Positions 24,940 through 33,273 of a DNA stretch of 64,000 bases are shown one piece after another (position 1 is the stretch's first letter; every line of letters starts with the position of its first letter). A program made the position numbers and the translations under genes. The notes below the pieces were generated by a model. That model was not told the origin of the DNA and ran no database searches. It saw only the letters and a list, made by a program, of their open reading frames with translations. The stretch spans positions 333,501 through 397,500 of the forward strand of contig NZ_CP059997.1 of the NCBI RefSeq assembly GCF_018736145.1, read 5' to 3'. The DNA comes from Amycolatopsis sp. CA-230715 (lineage in GTDB: Bacteria > Actinomycetota > Actinomycetes > Mycobacteriales > Pseudonocardiaceae).

Positions 24940-24961
24940 ATTTGGCAACCCCTGGAGTCCC

Positions 24962-25534
24962 ATGAGCACGGAGCACGGGCGCAAACCCCGGCGAGCCGAC
25001 GCGCGCCGCAACTTCGAGCAGCTGCTGACCGCCGCGCACGACGTGTTCGCCGAGCACGGCACGGACGCCTCGCTCGAAGAGGTCGCGCGCCGGGCCGGGG
25101 TCGGCATCGGCACGCTGTACCGCCACTTCCCCACCCGCGACGCGCTGCTCGAAGCACTCGTCGGCGACCGCTTCGACAAGCTGCACGCGGAGGCCGAACG
25201 GCTGCTGGCGGAGCACCCTCCCGCCGAAGCGCTGCGGGCATGGCTGCGGCGGTTCATCACCGGCACCTCGACCTACCGCGGGCTCGTCACCTCGGTCGTG
25301 GCCGACGCGCACGGCACCGGGTCCGAACTGGACCGCTCGTGCGCGCGGCTCCAGGAAGCCGGATCGGACCTGGTGTTCCGCGCGCAGCACGCGGGCGCGA
25401 TCCGCCGCGACGTCGCGGCGGGCGACGTGCTCGCGATGGCCGCCGGGATCTCCTGGGTCTCCGGCCAGGTCGCCGACCCCGACGACCGGACACGGCGGCT
25501 GCTCGACCTGCTCATGACCGGGATCCGGCTGTGA
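24962..25534 (+). CDS. TetR/AcrR-family transcriptional regulator
   Basis: 190 residues. Helix-turn-helix at about 38-58 (SLEEVARRAGVGIGTLYRHF), C-terminal ligand domain with DPDDRTRRLLDLLMTGI ending. Divergent from the LLM oxidoreductase, with a palindromic operator between them, so it most likely represses itself and that gene. Ligand unknown. It ends 12 bp before dinB, which it might also influence by read-through. Confidence 0.88.
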   Translation: MSTEHGRKPRRADARRNFEQLLTAAHDVFAEHGTDASLEEVARRAGVGIGTLYRHFPTRDALLEALVGDRFDKLHAEAERLLAEHPPAEALRAWLRRFITGTSTYRGLVTSVVADAHGTGSELDRSCARLQEAGSDLVFRAQHAGAIRRDVAAGDVLAMAAGISWVSGQVADPDDRTRRLLDLLMTGIRL

Positions 25535-25546
25535 TGTGATGGCACC

Positions 25547-26890
25547 ATGCAGCGCTGGGTCGTCCACCTCGACCTCGACGCGTTCTACGCCTCGGTCGAA
25601 CAGCACACGCGCCCGACCCTGCGCGGACGACCCGTGCTCGTCGGCGGCTCCGGCCCGCGCGCGGTCGTCGCGGGCGCCAGCTACGAAGCCCGCGAGTACG
25701 GCGCGCGGTCGGCGATGCCGATGTCGCAGGCGCGACGGCTCGTGCCCGCGGGCGCGGTGACCCTGCCCGCCCGTTTTTCGCTCTACGAAGCCATGAGCAG
25801 GCGCGTGTTCGCGATCGTCGGCGAGTACGCCACGGTGCTGGAACGGGTTTCGCTCGACGAGGCCTTCGCCGAGCCGCCCGAACTCGTCGGCGCGAGCGCC
25901 GAGGACGTCGAGGCGTTCGGCGCGCGGCTGCGGGCCAGGATCGCCGAGGAGACCGGGCTGACCGCGTCGATCGGGGCTGGCAGCGGCAAGCAGGTCGCCA
26001 AGATCGCCTCGGACTACGCGAAACCGGACGGCCTCGTCGTCGTGCGGCGCGCGGACGAACGGGACTTCCTCGCCGGGCTGCCGGTGCGCGCGCTGTGGGG
26101 CGTCGGCCCGATCGCGGAGGGCAAGCTGCGCACCATCGGCGTGCTGACCATCGGCCAGTTCGCGGCGCTCGACGAACGCGAAGCCTCGTCGCTGCTCGGC
26201 GGCGCGGTGGGCAGGGAGCTGCACCGGCTGGCGAACGGTCACGACGACCGCCCGGTGAGCGGGCGTGCCGAGGCGAAGCAGGTGAGCGCCGAGACCACGT
26301 TCGACATCGACATCGTGGACCTGCCGACACTGCGGGCGGAAACGCGACGCGTGGCCCGCGGCGCGCACCTCAGGCTGGTCAAGTCCGGCCGCGCGGCGCG
26401 CACGGTCGGCATCAAGGTCCGGCACACCGACATGAGCACCATCAACCGGTCCGAGACCGCGTCGCACGGCTCGACCGATCCGGACCGGCTCGCCGCGGTC
26501 GCCGAGCGGCTGCTGCCCGATCCCGCCGAGTTCGGCCCGGTCCGCCTCGTCGGCGTTTCGTTCAGCGGGCTCGTCGAACTGCGCCAGGAGCCCCTCTTCG
26601 AGCTGGAACTGCCCGAAGAACCCGTTCCCGGCGGGGAAACCGCGGTCGCCAGGCCGATGCCCGCCCGGTCCGGCTGGCGCCAGGGCGACGACGTGCGCCA
26701 CCCGGAGTTCGGCACCGGCTGGGTGCAGGGCGCCGGGCACGGCAGGGTCACCGTGCGGTTCGAGACCGCGCTGTCGGGTCCCGGCCGGGCGCGCACCTTC
26801 GCCCAGGACGACCCCGCGCTCACCAGGGGTGACGCGCTGGACTCGCTCGGTCCACCACCCGGCGGTGAGCACGCGGGCGACCCTGAGTAG
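25547..26890 (+). CDS. dinB: DNA polymerase IV (Y-family) with C-terminal extension
   Basis: Translesion polymerase, 447 residues. Catalytic acidic residues: DLDAFYASVE (8-17) and SLDEAF with Asp104-Glu105; the steric and template-contact motif YGARSAMPMS; the helix-hairpin-helix WGVGPIAEGKL; little-finger domain to about 350. QEPLFEL near 347 could be a beta-clamp peptide. After it, about 65 residues (QGDDVRHPEFGTGWVQGAGH and onward) form a Tudor/SH3-like tail like that of UvrD/PcrA. Classical DinB proteins stop near 350-360, so the tail is a lineage extension. Confidence 0.92.
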   Translation: MQRWVVHLDLDAFYASVEQHTRPTLRGRPVLVGGSGPRAVVAGASYEAREYGARSAMPMSQARRLVPAGAVTLPARFSLYEAMSRRVFAIVGEYATVLERVSLDEAFAEPPELVGASAEDVEAFGARLRARIAEETGLTASIGAGSGKQVAKIASDYAKPDGLVVVRRADERDFLAGLPVRALWGVGPIAEGKLRTIGVLTIGQFAALDEREASSLLGGAVGRELHRLANGHDDRPVSGRAEAKQVSAETTFDIDIVDLPTLRAETRRVARGAHLRLVKSGRAARTVGIKVRHTDMSTINRSETASHGSTDPDRLAAVAERLLPDPAEFGPVRLVGVSFSGLVELRQEPLFELELPEEPVPGGETAVARPMPARSGWRQGDDVRHPEFGTGWVQGAGHGRVTVRFETALSGPGRARTFAQDDPALTRGDALDSLGPPPGGEHAGDPE

Positions 26891-26931
26891 CCTCGGGCAC
26901 ACACCTTGCCCGTGGCGAACGGAGAGCGTGG

Positions 26932-27192
26932 ATGCGTGACGACGACAGCGTTCCGGCCGACGGCAGCACGCCGCTCTACGCCCAGATCATGGGATTGGCC
27001 ACCGCCGTGCGGGTGTCCGGCGACCTGCGGACCGCCGCCAGGATCGAGTCCGCGGCCGCGCGCCTGCGCGACACCTTCGCCGACACCACGGACCTGTGCT
27101 CCGCGCTGGAACTGCTGCGCGAGTGCAGCGGCGACCTCCTCACCACCATGCGCCGTCATTACGTCCCGGATTTCCACGGACACACCAGCTAG
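26932..27192 (+). CDS. Small conserved-type protein of unknown function
   Basis: 86 residues, acidic start then a helical body (LYAQIMGLATAVRVSGDLRT and further) with two Cys at about 61 and 71. GGAGAG at 26921-26926 supports the ATG at 26932. It lies alone between dinB and the PaaX gene. No motif is recognised; the regular heptad-like pattern suggests a small helical bundle. Confidence 0.6.
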   Translation: MRDDDSVPADGSTPLYAQIMGLATAVRVSGDLRTAARIESAAARLRDTFADTTDLCSALELLRECSGDLLTTMRRHYVPDFHGHTS

Positions 27193-27306
27193 CACGCAGT
27201 CCGAAGTAGACGGTCGCGGCACGCCGGTGACGGTGCGGCACCGCCACGGGTCACGCTCGGTACGCTGATCGCGACCGACCGACCGCGACCGGACGAGGGA
27301 CGCTCG

Positions 27307-28158
27307 ATGGCCGAGGGCTCAGCACGGCCCACCGTGAGCAGGCGACGCGAGGTGAGCCACGCGAGCGCCCGCTCGCTGCTGATGACCGTGCTCGGCGAGT
27401 TCGTGCTCCCGCGCGGCGAACCGGTCTGGACCGCGACGCTGGTCTCCGCGCTGGGCCTGTTCGGCGTCGAGGAGAAGTCGGCGCGACAGGCGCTGGCGCG
27501 CTCGGCCGCGGAGGGCTGGGTCAGCTCCGAGCGCTTCGGGCGCCGCGTGCGGTGGTCGCTGACGCCGCCAGGACGGCGGCTGCTGACCGAAGGGGCGCAG
27601 CGGATCTACGAGTTCGGCAGCGACACCCCGGACTGGGACGGCACGTGGCTCACGCTCATCGTGTCGGTGCCCGAGCCGAGGCGCGATCTGCGGCACCGCC
27701 TGCGCACCCGGCTGACCTGGGCCGGATTCGGCTCCCCGGTCGCGGGCGTGTGGGTCAGCCCGCACGCGAGCCGCCAGGACGAGGCCCGCCAGATCGTGCG
27801 CGAGCTCGAACTGGAGCCGCAGGCGATGTCGTTCCTCTCGCGCTACGGCGACATCGGCGACCAGGACAGCATGGTCGCGCGGGCGTGGGACCTCTCCGAT
27901 CTCGAAAGCCGCTACGAAAGCTTCCTCGACCACTTCGGCGGGCCGAGACCCGCCGAGGAAACGGTTCTGGGCGCGCAAACCAGGCTCGTGCACGAATGGC
28001 GCCGGTTCCCGTTCCTCGACCCGCGGCTGCCGCGGCGCCTGCTCCCGGAGAACTGGAACGGGCTCGAGGCGGCGGAACTGTTCCACCTCAAGCACGGCGA
28101 ATGGCGCCCCGGCGCCCAGCGGGAATGGGACGACCTCGTGGCCGAAGGGACCGACTGA
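27307..28158 (+). CDS. PaaX-family transcriptional regulator
   Basis: 283 residues. N-terminal winged helix (ARSLLMTVLGEFVLPRG; VEEKSARQALARSAAEGWV), central PaaX domain with DTPDWDGTWLTLIVSVPE, and C-terminal ferredoxin-like part with LVHEWRRFPFLDPRLP and LLPENWNG. PaaX proteins respond to aryl-CoA, classically phenylacetyl-CoA, but no paa genes are nearby. The J-domain gene begins three bases after its stop, so the two are one operon; what links them is unclear. Confidence 0.88.
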   Translation: MAEGSARPTVSRRREVSHASARSLLMTVLGEFVLPRGEPVWTATLVSALGLFGVEEKSARQALARSAAEGWVSSERFGRRVRWSLTPPGRRLLTEGAQRIYEFGSDTPDWDGTWLTLIVSVPEPRRDLRHRLRTRLTWAGFGSPVAGVWVSPHASRQDEARQIVRELELEPQAMSFLSRYGDIGDQDSMVARAWDLSDLESRYESFLDHFGGPRPAEETVLGAQTRLVHEWRRFPFLDPRLPRRLLPENWNGLEAAELFHLKHGEWRPGAQREWDDLVAEGTD

Positions 28159-28161
28159 ACC

Positions 28162-29229
28162 GTGCACGGGCTCGACTATTACGAGCTGCTCGGCGTGCCG
28201 AAGCAGGCGTCGGCCGCCGAAATCAAGTCGGCGTACCGGTCGCTGGCGAAGACGATGCATCCCGACGCCGGGGGCACCACGGGCACCTTCCGGCTGCTCC
28301 AGGACGCCTACGAGACGCTGATCGACCCGGCGAGGCGCGCGGGCTACGACGACGCGCACCCTTCCTACGCCCCGGTGGCGCTCGCGCCGAAACCGAGGCG
28401 GCCGCAGCGCCGAAGCCCGGCAGCCGCCCCGTTCCGGCCCGGCCTGCCGGAGATCGACGTCGACGCGCTTTCGTGGTGGCATCGCGGCGAAGTCGCCGAG
28501 GACGGACCGGGCCACGCACCGGCGGGACTGGTCGCCGGTGCCGTGCTGGTGCTGCTGCTGATGCTGCTCCTGCCCGGCGGGCTCTCGGGCGCGGTGCTCG
28601 CGGTGTGGCTCGTGCTGCTCTCCGCCGCGCTGGGCACGACGGTCTGGCTGATCAGGGGGCGGCTCGCGCTGGCGAAGGCGCGGCGGGAGCTCGTCGCCGA
28701 GTTCGGCGACGACGTGGTGTTCGGCCGCTTCGGCGCGGATGCCGACCAGCAGGCCGAGCGGTTCACCGCGCGGCTGCTGGAGCGGTACCTGGTGAAGGTG
28801 CCCGGCGCCAGGGTCTTCCACAGCCTCGCGTGGCCGGGCTCGGTGTTCGCCGACATCGACCACGCGGTGCTCGCCGGGCGCAGGCTCGTGCTCGTCGAAT
28901 CGCGGCTGTGGCCGCCGGGGCACTACGAGATCGACGACGACGGATCCTTGTGGCGCAACGGAAACCGGTTCCGCGGCGGGGAAAGCAGGCTGCTCGGCGC
29001 GATCGAGCGGTACCGCGAGCTGCTGCCCGGCGTCGAGGTCCGCGGCGCGGTCCTGGTGTACCCGCACCGGGCGGGCGAGGTCACCACGGAGGACGCGCCG
29101 GACGACCTCCCCGCGCCGATGACCCCGCACCAGTTCGCCGAGGACATCGGGTCGTGGCTCACCGCCGGATCGTCCACAGTGGACCCGTTCGTGTTCAGGA
29201 CGGTGCTCGGCCGCGTCGTCGGCCGGTGA
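28162..29229 (+). CDS. J-domain membrane protein with NERD-like C-terminal domain
   Basis: 355 residues. J domain at 3-65 with the DnaK-stimulating HPD at 33-35. Then a Pro/Arg-rich linker, two hydrophobic helices (about 115-135 and 140-160), and a C-terminal domain whose DIDHAVLAGRRLVLVESRLW matches the NERD (nuclease-related) core. In that restriction-endonuclease-like motif the usual E-x-K is E-x-R (VESR), so cleavage may be lost or altered. GTG start three bases after paaX. The arrangement suggests a membrane-tethered DnaK recruiter with a nucleic-acid-binding or nuclease-derived domain. Confidence 0.75.
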   Translation: MHGLDYYELLGVPKQASAAEIKSAYRSLAKTMHPDAGGTTGTFRLLQDAYETLIDPARRAGYDDAHPSYAPVALAPKPRRPQRRSPAAAPFRPGLPEIDVDALSWWHRGEVAEDGPGHAPAGLVAGAVLVLLLMLLLPGGLSGAVLAVWLVLLSAALGTTVWLIRGRLALAKARRELVAEFGDDVVFGRFGADADQQAERFTARLLERYLVKVPGARVFHSLAWPGSVFADIDHAVLAGRRLVLVESRLWPPGHYEIDDDGSLWRNGNRFRGGESRLLGAIERYRELLPGVEVRGAVLVYPHRAGEVTTEDAPDDLPAPMTPHQFAEDIGSWLTAGSSTVDPFVFRTVLGRVVGR

Positions 29230-30066
29230 TCACGGGGCGGGCGCGCCGACCGGGTTCGCGGCCGGGACGGCGGCGGGCACCAGTGCGCGCGCGAGCGGGG
29301 TCAGCACCGAGTCCAGCAGGGCGAATTCGTCGTCGGTGACACCGCGGTACGGGAACGCGGCGAGCTCGTCGGTGCGGCGCTCGACGTGCGCGCGCAGCTT
29401 CGCACCGGCTTCGGTCAAGCCGTCGCCGAGCAATCCCCGCGCGGCGAGTTCTTCGGCCGCGCCCGCCCATTCGTCCTCGGTCCAGCCGCGGCTGGCCATG
29501 AGCATCGCGCGGCTGCCGTCCTCGGCGTCCCGCAGGACGTGGGCTTCGAGCCCGCCGATCCCTTCCGCGGTCAGTACCGCGATGTGGCCGTCACCGCGGT
29601 GCTCGCGCAGCACCGTCGCGGCGTGCCAGAGCGCGGAAAGGGGGTCTTCCGGCGTTTCGAGTGCCGCGTTGGCCGCCCCGAGCGCTCCGGTCCACGGCAC
29701 GTCGGTGAGGACGCGGCGCAGCACCGGAAGCACGTCCGCAAGCCCGTCCCGCGCGCCGGGCAGGTAGGCCTCCAGTGCCGCGACCGCGCCGGATTCCCGC
29801 GCCCGCAACGCCGCGCCGGGGCTCGCCAGCTCCCACACCGAGGGCACCGATCTGGCCAGGAAGCGGGGCGCGAAGTTGAAGAACGCCGCCGTGACGAGGC
29901 CGAGTCCCGCCGCGCCGAGCGGCGCCGCCCGCATCGCGACGTAGCCGCGCCAGAACCCCCGCAGCCCAATTTCCTCGTGCGCGGCACGCGCCTGCGGGGT
30001 GAAGTACGTGACGTCGTGCAGCGGTTCGAGCGCGATCCACAGCGCCCGCGCGCGTTCCGGGGTCAT
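29230..30066 (-). CDS. SCO6745-family helical protein
   Basis: 278 residues, almost all alpha-helical: ALWIALEPLHDVTYFTPQ at the N-terminus, then WRGYVAMRAAPLG and a segment FNFAPRFLARSVPSVWELA, and a C-terminal winged-helix-like part (GLLGDGLTEAGAKLRAHVE). This is the pattern of SCO6745-type actinobacterial proteins of unknown function. ATG at 30066; the open frame further upstream runs into the divergent ArsR gene and is not used. It abuts the J-domain gene tail to tail. Confidence 0.8.
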   Translation of the reverse strand: MTPERARALWIALEPLHDVTYFTPQARAAHEEIGLRGFWRGYVAMRAAPLGAAGLGLVTAAFFNFAPRFLARSVPSVWELASPGAALRARESGAVAALEAYLPGARDGLADVLPVLRRVLTDVPWTGALGAANAALETPEDPLSALWHAATVLREHRGDGHIAVLTAEGIGGLEAHVLRDAEDGSRAMLMASRGWTEDEWAGAAEELAARGLLGDGLTEAGAKLRAHVERRTDELAAFPYRGVTDDEFALLDSVLTPLARALVPAAVPAANPVGAPAP

Positions 30067-30100
30067 CCGCCCATCATGGGGCACGTGAGACGATCGCGGG

Positions 30101-30466
30101 GTGAGCGGTGCTTCCCCACGACGGGATTCCGGGCGGCGGCTGATCGACGCGGACAGGGTGGACGACGCCGTGCGCGGCCTCGGAGACCGCGAAACCGTGC
30201 GGGAATGGGCGGCGCGATTCTCGGTGCTCGCCGACCCGTCACGGCTCACGCTGCTGGTGTGCATCCACTACGCCAGGGAAATCTGCGTCTCGGATCTCGC
30301 GGCCGCGGCGGGCATGACCGACACCGCCGTCTCGCAGGCGTTGCGGCTGCTGCGCGCGCACGGCCTGGTGACCGCGCAGCGCACCGGCCGCGTGGTGCGC
30401 TACCGCCTCGCCGACGACACGGTGCACGAGCTGATCCACCACGTCCGCCCGCACAGTCCACTGTAG
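30101..30466 (+). CDS. ArsR/SmtB-family metalloregulator candidate
   Basis: 121 residues. Winged helix with DPSRLTLLVCIHYA, CVSDLAAAAGMTDTAVSQALRLLRAHGLV and a beta-wing ending in VVRYRLAD. The last helix carries DDTVHELIHHVRPH, a His/Asp set like the alpha5 metal site of NmtR/CzrA-type nickel, cobalt or zinc sensors. It is followed, convergently, by a complete CbiMNQO cobalt/nickel importer. A role as metal sensor for that importer is inferred from proximity and ligands. Confidence 0.82.
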   Translation: MSGASPRRDSGRRLIDADRVDDAVRGLGDRETVREWAARFSVLADPSRLTLLVCIHYAREICVSDLAAAAGMTDTAVSQALRLLRAHGLVTAQRTGRVVRYRLADDTVHELIHHVRPHSPL

Positions 30467-30555
30467 ACGCTCCCTGCTTTTTTCTTGCCCTCTACCGGAT
30501 TTGCCCTCTGAGCCCCTCAATGCGCCGCCGTATATGTCGTTATACACATCGCGAT

Positions 30556-30622
30556 GCTCGTGCCCCGAAGGTGGCCTTCAGGGCGCTCAGTTCCCCGAAA
30601 GTCACCTTCGGGGCACACGAGC
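30556..30622. repeat. 67-bp branched inverted repeat (three nested hairpins)
   Basis: The outer arms start GCTCGTG (30556) and end CACGAGC (30622) and continue inward as CCCCGAAGGTG against CACCTTCGGGG. Each arm can also fold alone: CCCCGAAGG..CCTTCAGGG on the left and CCCCGAA..TTCGGGG on the right, so a cruciform or cloverleaf is possible. It lies between the convergent ArsR and cbiO genes and may act as a bidirectional terminator, but its symmetry is more elaborate than needed and looks like a dispersed palindromic element. The 90 bp before it are unusually AT-rich with a T6 run at 30478-30483. Confidence 0.65.
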
Positions 30623-30626
30623 GGCC

Positions 30627-31358
30627 CTAATCGAGGCGGACGCCCCAAGGGAGTTCCAGGCGGTGCCGCGCGAGCAGCTCGGTGTCGGCGAGCAGCTCGC
30701 GCGTCGGCCGGTCCGCGACCACCGCGCCGTCGTCGACGAGCACGCTGCGCGGGCACAACTGCAGCGCGTAGAGCAGATCGTGCGTGACCATCAGCATCGT
30801 GCGGCCGAGCCCGAGCAGGACGTCGGCGAGTTCGCGCCGCGCCACCGGTTCCAGGTTCGCCGACGGCTCGTCCAGCACGAGCAGCCGCGGGTCGTACGCG
30901 AGCACGGTCGCGAGCGCGACGCGGCGGCGCTGCCCTTCGGAAAGGTGCGAAGGCGCCCGCCCGGCGTGCTCGGCCATGCCGACGGCGTCGAGCGCGGCGC
31001 TCACCCGCTCGGCCAGCTCGTCCCCGCGCACGCCGAAGTTCGCGGGCCCGAACGCGACGTCCTCGCCGACGGTGGGCATGAAGAGCTGGTCGTCGGGATC
31101 CTGGAAGACCAGCCCCACCCGGCGGCGGACCTCCCGCAGCGTGCGCGGCCCCAGCACCAGCCCGTCCACCTCGACCGTCCCCGCCGACGGCGTGAGCACC
31201 CCGTTGAGGTGCAACGCGAGCGTGGTCTTCCCCGCGCCGTTGGGCCCGAGCACCGCGACCCGCTCCCCCGCCGCGATTTCGAGGTCGACGCCGCGCAGCG
31301 CGTGCCGCGAACCGGGGTAGGCGAACGTCAGCCCGGACACCCGCAGCGCGGGGTTCAC
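30627..31358 (-). CDS. cbiO: Cobalt/nickel ECF importer ATPase CbiO
   Basis: 243-residue ABC ATPase. Walker A GPNGAGKTT at 38-46, Q-loop FQDPDDQLF, signature LSEGQRRR, Walker B RLLVLDEP, switch His in VTHDL. The DPDDQLF Q-loop is diagnostic of ECF-type CbiO/EcfA. GTG at 31358 overlaps the cbiQ stop by four bases. Last gene of the leftward cbiM-cbiN-cbiQ-cbiO operon; drives uptake of Co2+ or Ni2+. Confidence 0.92.
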   Translation of the reverse strand: MNPALRVSGLTFAYPGSRHALRGVDLEIAAGERVAVLGPNGAGKTTLALHLNGVLTPSAGTVEVDGLVLGPRTLREVRRRVGLVFQDPDDQLFMPTVGEDVAFGPANFGVRGDELAERVSAALDAVGMAEHAGRAPSHLSEGQRRRVALATVLAYDPRLLVLDEPSANLEPVARRELADVLLGLGRTMLMVTHDLLYALQLCPRSVLVDDGAVVADRPTRELLADTELLARHRLELPWGVRLD

Positions 31359-32107
31359 CGCAGGCACAGGCCAACCCCCAACGCCGCCGCGGCGGTCACC
31401 GCGGGACTCAGCCCGGCGGCCCACGTCCGCACACCGGCCGGTTCGCGCACCGGTTCCGGCATCGTCCCGGTCCACCCGCGCGCGAGCATCGCCCGGTGCA
31501 CCCGCTCGCCCCGCTCGTAGCTGCGCAGGAACAGCATTCCGACGCCGCGTGCCGTCGCCCCCACCTGCCACAGGAACCGCGGGTCGTGGCCACGGCACAG
31601 CCTCGCCACGCGCATGCGGTGCGCTTCCGACGCGATGACCTCGGCGTAGCGCAGCATGAGCGCCGCGATCGTGGTGACCAGCTTCGGCGCGCGCAGTCGC
31701 TGGAACCCGCGCACGAGATCGCCGGGGTGGGTGGTGGCGGCGAGCGTCAGCGACACGAGGACGCCGAACGTGCCCTTGGCGAGGATGTTCCACCCCGCGA
31801 GCGTGCCTTCGACGGAGACGGACAGCCCGAGCACGTCGACGCGGCGCCCGCCACCGGTGAAGGGCATGACCGCGGCCAGCACGACGAACGGCAGCTCGAT
31901 CAGCGCGCGCCGGGCGAAGAACCCCGGTCCGATCCCCGCCGCCAGCCATGCCGCGCCCAGTACCGCGGCGTAGGCGCCGAACGCCCAGAACGCGTCACGC
32001 GGCGTCGCGACGACGCACGCCACCGCCACGACCGCGCAGACGATCTTGACCTGCGGCGGCAACCGGTGCACCGGTGAGGCACCCGGCCGGTACAGGGCAG
32101 GCCCCAT
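31355..32107 (-). CDS. cbiQ: ECF importer transmembrane component CbiQ
   Basis: 250 residues with about five to six hydrophobic helices. The coupling-helix motifs with Ala-Arg-Gly are recognisable at ARLCRGHD and RAMLARGW, which contact CbiO. N-terminal PVHRLPPQVK is typical of CbiQ/EcfT. It starts three bases before the cbiN stop region and overlaps cbiO. Together with CbiM and CbiN it forms the membrane part of the metal importer. Confidence 0.9.
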   Translation of the reverse strand: MGPALYRPGASPVHRLPPQVKIVCAVVAVACVVATPRDAFWAFGAYAAVLGAAWLAAGIGPGFFARRALIELPFVVLAAVMPFTGGGRRVDVLGLSVSVEGTLAGWNILAKGTFGVLVSLTLAATTHPGDLVRGFQRLRAPKLVTTIAALMLRYAEVIASEAHRMRVARLCRGHDPRFLWQVGATARGVGMLFLRSYERGERVHRAMLARGWTGTMPEPVREPAGVRTWAAGLSPAVTAAAALGVGLCLR

Positions 32108-32109
32108 CC

Positions 32110-32445
32110 TCAGTCCGCCCGGGAACGGCGGCGCAGCAACCAGAACAGCCCGCCCGAGACGACGAGCGTCGCCACCACGCCGAGCACGCCCGCGACACCG
32201 GTGAGCCCGCTGTCACCGCCGACGGCGTACCCGGCGAGCGGCCCGCCCCCCAGCGGGTGCGGTTTCGCGTGCTGCGCCGGGCACGAGCCGTCGAGACGTT
32301 CGCCCTGCGGGGTTTCGACGGCCGTACATCCTTGCTGGGTAACGGAATCGAGCCCGTCGGGACTGGAATCGGCGAAGTACGACACGACCCCGGCGAGCAC
32401 GAGCGCCACCAGTGCGAACGAGACGAAGAACCAGCGCGCCCTCAT
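32110..32445 (-). CDS. cbiN: CbiN-like PDGLE-domain protein
   Basis: 111 residues, one helix at each end with an extracytoplasmic loop. The loop holds SSPDGLDSV, the PDGLE signature of the CbiN/NikN partner that loads metal into CbiM. ATG at 32445 overlaps the cbiM stop (ATGA). Two Cys in the loop (GCTAV, GSCPAQH) may pair. The longer open frame upstream lies antisense inside cbiM and is not used. Confidence 0.85.
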   Translation of the reverse strand: MRARWFFVSFALVALVLAGVVSYFADSSPDGLDSVTQQGCTAVETPQGERLDGSCPAQHAKPHPLGGGPLAGYAVGGDSGLTGVAGVLGVVATLVVSGGLFWLLRRRSRAD

Positions 32446-33122
32446 ACCGCCACCTCCGATCCCGTGCGCAGCAGGTGGACCAGGTCGGGGCGCGCGGAGG
32501 CGACCGCGGCGACGGTGAGCGCGGTGATCACGCCCTCGCCGAGCCCGATGAGGCAGTGCACCCCGATCATCGACGCCGCGACACCGCCGAGCGAAACGGC
32601 GCCCTGCCCGCCGATCGCGTATTCGAGCACGAAACCCAGCGACGCCACGACGGTGTTGACGAACGCCGCGGCGAACGCGACCGCGGTCAGGCCCGCGCGG
32701 GACCGGCGGGCGAGCGGGCGGAGCGCGACCGCGACCAGGTACCCGGCCGCGGTGCCGATGAGCGCCATGTTCGTGATGTTCGCGCCGAGCGCGGTGATCC
32801 CGCCGTCGGCGAACAGCAGCGCCTGCAGCACGAGCACGATGCTCACGCACAGCGCGCCGACCCACGGCCCGGCGAGGATCGCCGCGAGGGCGCCGCCGAG
32901 CAGGTGCCCGCTGACCCCGGGCAGCACCGGGAAGTTGAGCATCTGGGTGGCGAACACGAAGGCCGCCACGAGCCCCGCCATCGGCGCCGTCCGGTCGTCG
33001 AGGTCGCGGCGGGCGAACACCACCGCGAACGCCAGCCCGAACACCGCCACGGCGCCGAAGAGCACCGCGGCGGGCGCGTCGATCAGGCCGTCGCTCATGT
33101 GCATCGCCAGTGAGCCGGTCAC
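32442..33122 (-). CDS. cbiM: Cobalt/nickel substrate-binding membrane subunit CbiM
   Basis: 226 residues, six or so helices. MHMSDGLIDAP, with the Met-His metal site that in this family is at the extreme N-terminus, begins at residue 7 of this model; GVSGHLLGGALAA and GANITNMALIG are further family blocks. The GTG at 33122 has an excellent GGGAAGGGGG ribosome site, whereas the ATG at 33104 (which would place Met-His first) has none. Either the six residues are removed or the ATG is used. No cobalamin riboswitch was found in the 151 bp upstream. Confidence 0.9.
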   Translation of the reverse strand: MTGSLAMHMSDGLIDAPAAVLFGAVAVFGLAFAVVFARRDLDDRTAPMAGLVAAFVFATQMLNFPVLPGVSGHLLGGALAAILAGPWVGALCVSIVLVLQALLFADGGITALGANITNMALIGTAAGYLVAVALRPLARRSRAGLTAVAFAAAFVNTVVASLGFVLEYAIGGQGAVSLGGVAASMIGVHCLIGLGEGVITALTVAAVASARPDLVHLLRTGSEVAV

Positions 33123-33273
33123 GGTGCCCCCTTCCCGGGATCAGGTCGTTCGAGGCTAGGCCGGGCGGCGGCGCCGCTGGAAGATCCGCGCGGGTTTTGT
33201 TTCACCATGTTTTCAAGCGGACAGGTGTTCGGAGCGCGGGCGGGAAACCGCGGACGGCGGTAGCGTGCGGGGC

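Noticed and set aside
33123..33273. Possible cobalamin riboswitch upstream of cbiM
   Set aside because: No B12-box (GCCACTG-like) or surrounding stems can be found in the 151 bp.
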